Shown here in pieces: positions 53,801 to 60,625 of a DNA stretch of 64,000 nucleotides. A program made the position numbers and the translations under genes. The stretch's first letter is position 1. Each line of letters starts with the position of its first letter. The notes beneath the pieces are model-generated. The model was given only the letters and a program-made list of their open reading frames with translations. It ran no database searches and was not told where the DNA came from. The DNA comes from an uncultured Aquimarina sp. (lineage in GTDB: Bacteria; Bacteroidota; Bacteroidia; Flavobacteriales; Flavobacteriaceae): NCBI GenBank assembly GCA_947503835.1, contig CANNFM010000012.1, positions 1-64,000 on the forward strand, in the 5' to 3' direction.

Positions 53801-56800
53801 CCTGTCGAAAGACCTGTAATAGTCCCATTATAACTTATATTATAAATGAAGCAACTCCCAACTCCGGCACCATCAAAATCAACAGCTTCTGGTGTAGCTG
53901 GTAATCCAAGAATTTTACCTTGAGCATCAGTAATAATCCATTGGCTGGTTTCTCCTTCATTTCCGGTTATGGTAACTCCAGATACATTATCTGCAATTCC
54001 ATCACCAACCGTGAATTCAAAAGGACCTCCTGCAATAGTTCCTCCATCAACAGTCGGATTAGTTATCACTGGGTTTCTTACTACTTCTAAACTATTAGAC
54101 AAATCAAAATCGCCTGCTAAAGCAGCAAGTGTTCCATCGGCAGCAAGACCCGTAATGGCTCCATTGTAGCTTACATTATAAATAAAGCAGCTTCCTACGC
54201 CCGCACTATCAAAATTAACTGCTTCTGGTGTAGGTGGCAATCCCAAAATTTTACCTTGAGCATCGGTGATGATCCACTGACTGGTGTCTCCAATATTTCC
54301 GGTTATGGTAACTCCAGATACATTATCCGCAATTCCATCACCAACCGTAAATACGAATGGCCCACCGGCAATGGTTCCTCCATTTACAGAAGGAGTTATT
54401 ACACCGCAATCAGGTGCATTAGCAGTAGTACTAAAATAAATAGTAAAACCTCCTGTTTGAGATACCAATACGAAATTGCCATTATCTACAGTTGCCCAAT
54501 ATGCTCCATCTAAACCAGTAAATCCAGATCCGGTAATTGTAATTGCAGGTTCTGTAGCATTAAAGTTTTGCGTTACTTTTGGCAAGAAATCATTCCACCA
54601 ACTAGGAATACCATTATTAGTATTCATTGAGAATTGATATAATCCATTATTGGCTAGATCCCAATTGATGTTAAAATTGGTTACATTATCCAGATTTGGA
54701 CCCCCATCTCCCAATACAAAAATATTAGTAAACTCTAAGTTAATTGTCGGTAAGGCCTCAGCAGTTGGTGTACCAAAAGTACAGCTTACACTACCATCTG
54801 TAGCAATTACAGTCTTTGTTTCCGAACTGCTTCCAACGGAGTTAGTGACAGTAAGAGTAATTGTATATGCTCCTATTTCGGTGAAAGAAGTTGTAGCTGT
54901 AGCTCCGGTAGCGGTTAATCCATTTCCGAAATCCCAGGAATATGATAAAGTACCTCCTGTTGGGTCGGTAGAAGCTGACGCGTCAAAAGAAACATCAAAA
55001 GGAATTATTCCAGAATCAGTACTACTAGTAAAACTTGCTACAGGACTTCCATCAGTAACATTAATTGTTGTTGTTTTTGTTCCTGTTTTACTTCCGTCAC
55101 TAACTGTTAATGTTGCAGTAAATTCACCAACTGTACTGTATACATGATTAGCTGTTACTCCAGTCCCTGTATTTCCATCGCCAAAATCCCAAGTATAGGT
55201 AAGAGTATCTCCATTTTCATCAGAAGATGTTGATGCGTCAAAACTAACGGTAACAGGTACAATACCAGTTGTTGGAGTTGCTGTGAAATTTGCTACTGGA
55301 GCTATATTTCCATCTAATACAGTAATAGTTTTACTAACTTCTGAAGAAATATTTTGCCCATCGCTAACGGTAAGGGTAACTAAATATGAACCAATTTGTG
55401 AATACGTAATTACAGGATCTGCTGTTGATGCTGTTTGTCCATTTCCAAAATTCCAATTGTACGATAATACATCTCCATTAGGATCTGTAGATGCTGAAGC
55501 ATCAAACTGCACATCTAATGGTGCAATACCAGACTCTGGAGTTGCAGTAAATGAAGCTACAGGAGTATTACCCCCATCTGGCTCCTTACCAAATACAAGT
55601 ACTCCATTATCATATATTGGGATATTAATACTTTCAATTTCTGTTCCTGCTATTCCTTGAGCAGACCAGTCGTTGGTGGTATCATAAGGAACACCATTAG
55701 ATACCCTAAAATTAAGTTGTGTTTCTCTTCTAAATTGCGGATCTCCAATTGGAGCAATTTGTTCTCCGGCCAGAGAAACTTCTGCATAATAAATATTTCT
55801 ACTGGCATCCCAGGTTCCTATAGTTATCGTACTAGAACCTTGAACTGCATTTAGAGTTGGTTGATAATCTGCAATTGTTAACCCTTGTGCTACACCTTCA
55901 GAAATGTCAAAGAAATATCTATACGATAGTTTATCAGTAACTCTTGCTGGCCATGCTGTTCTATTTTGTACTCGAATTTGAACAGTGCTTCCAGAAGCAT
56001 TATTACTATTGAATTTTGACATAGTTCTTACTTCTGCACGATTTGGAGTTCCTGCTGAAGCTGGTGGAAAGTTAGCTAATGGCGTTCCTCCAAAATTACC
56101 ATACATCCAAGCCAGAACACCTGTAATTCCGGCATTGTAATCACAAGCTACTTCGTTAGCAATAAATTCACATCTGTCATCAGCAAAACCATCATTTGCG
56201 GGACTTTTAGGTCCTCCAACTACGGCACCGTACAAGATATGACTTGAAGCATCTGGCACTCCAGAACAGTTATTAGTCCAGCCCCCATGGGCACCTCTGT
56301 GATGTGGTTTATTTGCAGGGTTATTACCGAAACCTATCATAAAACTTCTATTGATAGGATTGTTTCCTAACGTATAATCAGCCATAAATTTCGCGTAATT
56401 TCTATAGGCTGTTTGTTGCGTCGCATTTGCTGAAACCTTGTCGCTATACACTAGAGCTAAGAAGGCTTCGTTATTGGCATATCTAAGGGTTCCCCATTGT
56501 CTGATATGAGGAAGACCTCCTGGAGTTGTTGGAACAACGTCTCCATTCACTCCAACACCAGTCCACCAATCTAAGTTTCGCTCTGCATCTTGCTTGTATT
56601 TATCTTTACCGGTAAGAATTGACATAAGAACGTAAGTACCATAGGCTTTATCATCCCAAGAGAAAGCTTCTTTATATTTAGCGGTACTACTTTGTCCTTC
56701 TCGCTGCATATTGTCATACTCCGCTTCTGCTTTAACAAGATATTTGTTGTCATTTGTCGCTCGATATAACCATGCTGCACCCCATACTATTTCGTCTTCG

Positions 56801-57498
56801 AAATTACTGAATGAACGGTAAAAACCTGCGGCGTCAGTTATAGAATTGGAATAAGCCTCTCTTACTTGATCAGCATATGCATATAATTCCTCAGCACTTT
56901 GTAATAAACGAGCACTATATGCAGGGTCATCATCTTGAAGTAAAATACTTACTGCAGCAAGTGCGGCAGCTGTTTCTCCTGCTAGATCAGATCCACCATT
57001 TGCTCCAGAAATTTTAAATGCTTCTCTTGGTTGTGGGTTGACCTCTGCTGGTCCCCACCACGCGTGGTCAATACCACCTGCAGCAACCTGTCCCCAAAGT
57101 TCCTGAGGTCCAGTATGGCATTTTAGGAAGTAATCTGTTACAAATCGAAGATTCCTTTTTAAAATATCGTATTGACCCGCTTGTATGTAAGCATCTTTAA
57201 ATTCGATTCCTCCCCATGCCAGTGTAGTCACTGAATAAGCCATTGGAAAGTTAAATTTCACGTGGTCTCCGGCATCATACCACCCTCCTGTTAGGTCTAG
57301 TCCAACATCTGAACCATCATTCAAAGCAGAATCCGCTCTCCATGGGACTCTATTCCAATCTGGTAAAGGTCCAGATTGTTGAGCCTCATAAAAGAAGACA
57401 GATTTTTGCAATGCTTCTCCATAATTAAACTGTGCACTTAGATGTGCACAACATAAATACAGTAATAATACGGTGGTTAATTTCATAATTTTTTTCAT
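50833..57498 (-). CDS. Bifunctional GH9-GH48 cellulase (CelA-like) with CBM3, PKD and unknown modules, T9SS tail
   Basis: A 2221-residue secreted enzyme. Signal peptide 1-22. GH9 about 23-470, with GGWYDAGDHVKF (base candidates Asp75/Asp78) and FIANEVACDYNAG (acid Glu449). CBM3 about 485-640. PKD domains 645-728, 733-815 and 817-900. Module X1 906-1031, bracketed by Cys906/Cys1031. Two near-identical repeats Y1 (1036-1145) and Y2 (1147-1255). Module X2 1262-1387. PKD4 1394-1477. GH48 1490-2117, full length, with HGHESTSELYSYWLWLE (acid Glu1538) and DWGGTNGY, NYAKQWRYTSAPDADARA. T9SS type A domain 2133-2221. GH9 acts as processive endoglucanase and GH48 as reducing-end cellobiohydrolase, so one chain covers both modes on crystalline cellulose. 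Only one CBM3 is present, next to GH9. Confidence 0.93.
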   Translation of the reverse strand: MKKIMKLTTVLLLYLCCAHLSAQFNYGEALQKSVFFYEAQQSGPLPDWNRVPWRADSALNDGSDVGLDLTGGWYDAGDHVKFNFPMAYSVTTLAWGGIEFKDAYIQAGQYDILKRNLRFVTDYFLKCHTGPQELWGQVAAGGIDHAWWGPAEVNPQPREAFKISGANGGSDLAGETAAALAAVSILLQDDDPAYSARLLQSAEELYAYADQVREAYSNSITDAAGFYRSFSNFEDEIVWGAAWLYRATNDNKYLVKAEAEYDNMQREGQSSTAKYKEAFSWDDKAYGTYVLMSILTGKDKYKQDAERNLDWWTGVGVNGDVVPTTPGGLPHIRQWGTLRYANNEAFLALVYSDKVSANATQQTAYRNYAKFMADYTLGNNPINRSFMIGFGNNPANKPHHRGAHGGWTNNCSGVPDASSHILYGAVVGGPKSPANDGFADDRCEFIANEVACDYNAGITGVLAWMYGNFGGTPLANFPPASAGTPNRAEVRTMSKFNSNNASGSTVQIRVQNRTAWPARVTDKLSYRYFFDISEGVAQGLTIADYQPTLNAVQGSSTITIGTWDASRNIYYAEVSLAGEQIAPIGDPQFRRETQLNFRVSNGVPYDTTNDWSAQGIAGTEIESINIPIYDNGVLVFGKEPDGGNTPVASFTATPESGIAPLDVQFDASASTDPNGDVLSYNWNFGNGQTASTADPVITYSQIGSYLVTLTVSDGQNISSEVSKTITVLDGNIAPVANFTATPTTGIVPVTVSFDASTSSDENGDTLTYTWDFGDGNTGTGVTANHVYSTVGEFTATLTVSDGSKTGTKTTTINVTDGSPVASFTSSTDSGIIPFDVSFDASASTDPTGGTLSYSWDFGNGLTATGATATTSFTEIGAYTITLTVTNSVGSSSETKTVIATDGSVSCTFGTPTAEALPTINLEFTNIFVLGDGGPNLDNVTNFNINWDLANNGLYQFSMNTNNGIPSWWNDFLPKVTQNFNATEPAITITGSGFTGLDGAYWATVDNGNFVLVSQTGGFTIYFSTTANAPDCGVITPSVNGGTIAGGPFVFTVGDGIADNVSGVTITGNIGDTSQWIITDAQGKILGLPPTPEAVNFDSAGVGSCFIYNVSYNGAITGLAADGTLAALAGDFDLSNSLEVVRNPVITNPTVDGGTIAGGPFEFTVGDGIADNVSGVTITGNEGETSQWIITDAQGKILGLPATPEAVDFDGAGVGSCFIYNISYNGTITGLSTGANLSILSGDFDLSNSIEVVRNPVSTGGDCTFGTPLANALPSINSEFENVYVLGNGGPNLDNVTKFNINWDLANNGLYVFSINTNNGQPNWYVDLRSSLTYNFNTSNPEAVFSGTGITGLDGSYWVTQDQGNFAMVSKTGGFTIYFSTSATAPTCGGSGNTLPVADISATPISGEAPLVVTFDASGSTDADGDALTYNWDFGDGNSGTGVTIDNTFTSKGNYEVNLTVSDGNGGEDTAVISIRVTDGDIIINPPTGDNEYVNRFIEMRNEFYDPANGYFSADGSPHHSIETLIVEAPDHGHESTSELYSYWLWLEVMNGRVTGDWAPLSNVWDKMEQFIIPTKADQPTNAAYNPSSPAAYAAEFPLPSGYPAPLEFNAPVGSDPVSPDLTAAYGADIYQMHWLLDNDNFYGYGNRGDGVSTPSYINTFQRGAQESVYETVPHPSWESFDWGGTNGYLPLFIEDQNYAKQWRYTSAPDADARAVQAMYWAQIYAKEQGISLASLDLDKASKMGDFLRLSMFDKYFKPLGVQSSTSGAGTGYNSAHYLMSWYMSWGGSADPASQWAFRIGSSHCHFGYQNPMAAYAMSQVKEFEPKSQNGKRDWTESLKRQMEFYTWLQSREGAIAGGATNSWNGDYSPYPAGKSTFYDMAYDDNPVYEDPGSGTWFGWQAWSMERVAEYYYITNDAMAKNLMDKWADWVKSEVRLIGANDFEIPATLEWTGEPDTWDPNNPGTNSNLSVTVTDYSQDLGVASSMAKALIYYAAATQKHATLDTDARDLAKEVLDRMWTTYRDDKGVSSVEKRGDFSRIFEQEVYVPQGFTGTMPNGDVVQPGVSFLDIRSDLKNDPEFDRLQTAYNAGQEYTQRYHRSWAQIEVALANAEYGFFFGETTTTTANQVPSTVDVVVSPNPAASFINISSSGSIGKTSSNKTNSLSIRLIDLTGNVVRSKNLRNSQQVQTRISVDGVPSGIYILEVSNTTTGGISRSKVIVNR
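53734..54393 (-). repeat. Tandem in-frame repeat (about 327 bp, two copies) within the GH9-GH48 gene
   Basis: Two adjacent copies encode residues 1036-1145 and 1147-1255. Both begin GGTIAGGPF, pass through SQWIITDAQGKILGLP and end GDFDLSNSxEVVRNPV, with only scattered changes. This points to a recent tandem duplication. Confidence 0.85.
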
Positions 57499-57556
57499 GA
57501 TATGCGTGGTTTTAATTTAGTTTCATTGAAGTTATTTGAATATTTTTTTGAATTTT

Positions 57557-57612
57557 AGGGTGCCTGTCAAGCGCTAACAAACTCAATAACTATGATTGCT
57601 ATTCAGACACCC
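57557..57612 (-). promoter_or_regulatory. Leader element A, shared hairpin upstream of GH9-GH48
   Basis: The segment opens with AGGGTGCCTG (57557-57566), then AAGCGCTAACAAACTCAA, and closes with TTCAGACACCC (57602-57612). The ends can pair (GGGTGTCTG with CAGGCACCC, one mismatch). The same boxes recur 2.3 kb away upstream of the beta-helix gene. Confidence 0.5.
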
Positions 57613-57622
57613 ATCTCCATCC

Positions 57623-58280
57623 TTATTCTATGATGAATTTTGTTCTTACTCCTTTTTCTGTATGTAAAAAATAGATTCCACTTGGGAGTTTATCTACGTT
57701 TAAAGAATTACCGTTTAATTCTGTTGTGATTACTATCTTCCCATAAAAATCCAACACCTTCACTCTTGTATTTGATTGTATGCCATGAATACGAATTACT
57801 TCGGTGGCAGGGTTTGGGTATAGATCAATTTTGTTTTCTTTGGAAGTTTCTTTAGTTACATCTCGACTACCAGATGATAGTGTTATATTCCATTTTTGAT
57901 TATTGTTTGTAGCACTATATCCCCATGTATGCACATTGGCATTAATTGCCCCAGCTGCTCTATCCAGAGCTACATTCTGACAATGCACAGGTTTAAAGGA
58001 ATACACACTTCCATTCTTTATAGCTTTCCACTTTTGATGATTTCCACCGGCACTTGTGTAGGTCGCCACATTATTACCGTTACCACATTTGGCATAGGGC
58101 ACTTCTAAATACCTATTGGTTCCTTTATTTTTTATAGTATATAGATTATCTCCCAGGTGTGTAAAAATCCATTTCTGGTCACTATAATTACCTTGATTAT
58201 GCATTATCGCATTATGGTTTTCTGGTACTCTCGACAATAATCTTTGATCTGAAGTGATAGAATTGATAAAATAAGTGCCA
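57623..58280 (-). repeat. Copy 1 of a ~655-bp direct repeat (ricin + T9SS tail)
   Basis: This 3' part of the beta-helix gene is matched almost base for base at 59968-60625 (offset about 2345 bp). The T9SS domains differ at about 6 of 85 residues. Confidence 0.88.
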
Positions 58281-59839
58281 TTAGGAATAAGTTGTCCTCC
58301 AGAATCGGAATTAACAACCTTAAAACTTAAGGTCTTAGTCGTTTTTCCGCCTTTATTATCAGTAGCTTCAGTTTTTAAAGTATAGGTTCCGTCTTCAAGG
58401 TTTTTAAGTTGCTCATCTTTATTAGCTATGTGCCCCCATTCATATGGAGCAACATTTTCCTGCCTGATGAATTGATTATTGATATACAATTTTACATTAG
58501 CAATACTTCCATCAGGATCTGAAGCATTGACTACGGGTTTGATACTGGCTCCTGTTGGTAGCTGTGTTCCATCTGCAATTCCTAAAAAACTCACTATAGG
58601 TAATTGATTGTTTCCTCCGTTACCTCCGCTTCGTTTCATGGCATATAGTGTACCATACTTAGGAGGTGTATTGAACATTGGAACTACCTTTCTGTCTCTA
58701 TTAAATGTATATACCTTCTTGTCTGTATATTTTTTTCCTCTACTACCATCAATAACATCGTTATCATAAAACATATTTCCTTGACCGGGATCACCATGAT
58801 AACTAGCTCCGGTTCCGATTACATCCCAAAGATGCCAATAAGGTCTATGAAGCTTACTTTTTTCTATCAAATTGAGTCCGAGGTCTCCTTGGTGAAAATT
58901 CATATCTGTTTCACTATGGCAATCATATACTACATTATAAATAGCACCTTGTTGAATAGCCCAGTGGCGTACATTTTTGACTGTGTTTTTGACCATTAGC
59001 ACATACGTCCCTGAACAGTTGATACCATATCCGTGGCCATTGTTTCCCTTTTGAAAAGCTCCGCGAACCAGAGTATTCCGAATAGTAATATGCTTACTTG
59101 GATTCGAAATGATCAGGTGCGCAGATCCAGAGTCTCTAAAGTTGCAATTGTCGATCCAACAGTTTTTAGTATTACCATCCATTCTTATGTAGATAACATC
59201 TATATTTTTTACCGTATGATATTTGAAATTGGGGCGGTCATGATACACTCTTTCGTTTGGGTAGTTTTGGCTTCTTATTGAATAAGCAGAGAAATAGTTA
59301 AATGCCCAGTCATGATCTAGTGGGAACATTTGTTTTCCTTGATAATCGGCATTATAAATCATCGAGAAATCTTCTAGTCCTGCATTTTGAACATTCTTCC
59401 AAAAAAAGACTTCCTTTTTCTTGGGCTCAGAAGAGCCTTGAAAACGCATAAATACTTCTAACAAGACTCCATTCTTACTCTCTCCACGAAGAGTGACATT
59501 AGATTTCATCATAATTTGACTTCCAATCGGATAGGTTCCGTTTTTAAGCAGTACCACCCCACCACCTGAGTTTGCTACTGTATTTATAGCAGATTGTATG
59601 TTATTTCCCATATCTGAATCCCCAGATATTACAGAAAGTGTCTGTTTAATAGGATTACTAGAACGGTAAGGAATCCCCCCTTGTACTCCTGCTTTTGCAT
59701 ACTCTCGCATTGCAGGAAATCGGTTGTCATACTTGCTTTCATCAAAAACCCATCCCGGATCTCCGACCTGTTGTGCCATAGATATATTTGATAATAGCAC
59801 TATAATTATCGCCACGAAAAAATGATTTTTTGTTTTCAT
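57623..59839 (-). CDS. Secreted beta-helix polysaccharide-active protein with Ig, ricin and T9SS domains
   Basis: About 738 residues. Signal peptide 1-22 (SMAQ). A right-handed parallel beta-helix (about 75-370) starts with GNNIQSAINTVANSGGGVVL and LKNGTYPIGSQI, the pectate-lyase_3 type, and continues with helix rungs such as NCWIDNCNFRDSGSAHL. Then an Ig/Big domain (413-510), a ricin-type beta-trefoil (515-655) and a T9SS sorting domain (668-738). Beta-helix enzymes include lyases and carrageenases; which one cannot be decided. Start chosen at 59839 (MKTKNHFF), since the longer ATG at 59893 adds no signal features. Confidence 0.78.
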   Translation of the reverse strand: MKTKNHFFVAIIIVLLSNISMAQQVGDPGWVFDESKYDNRFPAMREYAKAGVQGGIPYRSSNPIKQTLSVISGDSDMGNNIQSAINTVANSGGGVVLLKNGTYPIGSQIMMKSNVTLRGESKNGVLLEVFMRFQGSSEPKKKEVFFWKNVQNAGLEDFSMIYNADYQGKQMFPLDHDWAFNYFSAYSIRSQNYPNERVYHDRPNFKYHTVKNIDVIYIRMDGNTKNCWIDNCNFRDSGSAHLIISNPSKHITIRNTLVRGAFQKGNNGHGYGINCSGTYVLMVKNTVKNVRHWAIQQGAIYNVVYDCHSETDMNFHQGDLGLNLIEKSKLHRPYWHLWDVIGTGASYHGDPGQGNMFYDNDVIDGSRGKKYTDKKVYTFNRDRKVVPMFNTPPKYGTLYAMKRSGGNGGNNQLPIVSFLGIADGTQLPTGASIKPVVNASDPDGSIANVKLYINNQFIRQENVAPYEWGHIANKDEQLKNLEDGTYTLKTEATDNKGGKTTKTLSFKVVNSDSGGQLIPNGTYFINSITSDQRLLSRVPENHNAIMHNQGNYSDQKWIFTHLGDNLYTIKNKGTNRYLEVPYAKCGNGNNVATYTSAGGNHQKWKAIKNGSVYSFKPVHCQNVALDRAAGAINANVHTWGYSATNNNQKWNITLSSGSRDVTKETSKENKIDLYPNPATEVIRIHGIQSNTRVKVLDFYGKIVITTELNGNSLNVDKLPSGIYFLHTEKGVRTKFIIE

Positions 59840-59863
59840 AACTTGTGTGTTTTTAATTAGTAT

Positions 59864-59957
59864 AGGGTGCCTGCTAAGCACTAACAAACTCAACCCGCCA
59901 TATTTAATCTTCTGTTGGAGCTCAAAAATGACATCTATGATTACTCTTCAGACACCC
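59864..59957 (-). promoter_or_regulatory. Leader element B, shared hairpin upstream of the beta-helix gene
   Basis: It has the same boxes as element A: AGGGTGCCTG (59864-59873), AAGCACTAACAAACTCAA and CAGACACCC (59949-59957). Here the loop is longer by about 38 bases. Confidence 0.5.
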
Positions 59958-59967
59958 TTCCTCTGTT

Positions 59968-60625
59968 TTATTCTATTACAAATTTTGTTCTTACTTCATT
60001 TTCTGTATGTAAAAAATAGATTCCACTTGGGAGTTTATCTACGTTTAAAGAATTACCGTTTAATTCTGTTGTGATTACTATCTTCCCATAAAAATCCAAC
60101 ACCTTTACTCTTGTATTTGATTGTACACCATGAATACGAATTACTTCGGTGGCAGGATTTGGATATAGATCAATTTTGTTTTCTTTGGAAGTTTCGGTAG
60201 TTACATTTCGACTACCAGATGATAGTGTTATAGTCCATTTTTGATTATTGTTTGTAGCACTATATCCCCATGTATGCACATTGGCATTAATTGCCCCAGC
60301 TGCTCTATCCAGAGCTACATTCTGACAATGCACAGGTTTAAAGGAATACACACTTCCATTCTTTATAGCTTTCCACTTTTGATGATTACTTCCGGCACTT
60401 GTGTAGGTCGCCACATCATTACCGTTACCACATTTGGCATAGAGCACTTCTAAATACCTATTGGTTCCTTTATTTTTTATAGTATACACATCATCTCCCA
60501 GGTGAGTAAAAATCCAACGTTGATCATCATAACTTCCTGGATCATGCATTCTGGCACTATGATTTTCTAACCCTCTGGATAGTAGTCGCTGATCATTTTG
60601 ACTAGAAGTAATAAAATAAGTACCA
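59968..60625 (-). repeat. Copy 2 of the ~655-bp direct repeat (ricin + T9SS tail)
   Basis: 3' end of the double-GH16 gene, nearly identical to 57623-58280. Similarity is highest over the T9SS domain and the last two thirds of the ricin domain, and falls off toward the ricin start. Confidence 0.88.

Noticed and set aside
54650..55147. 165-codon plus-strand frame within the GH9-GH48 gene
   Set aside because: It is antisense to the PKD and X modules, which have clear protein homology; the frame has no recognisable domain or start context.
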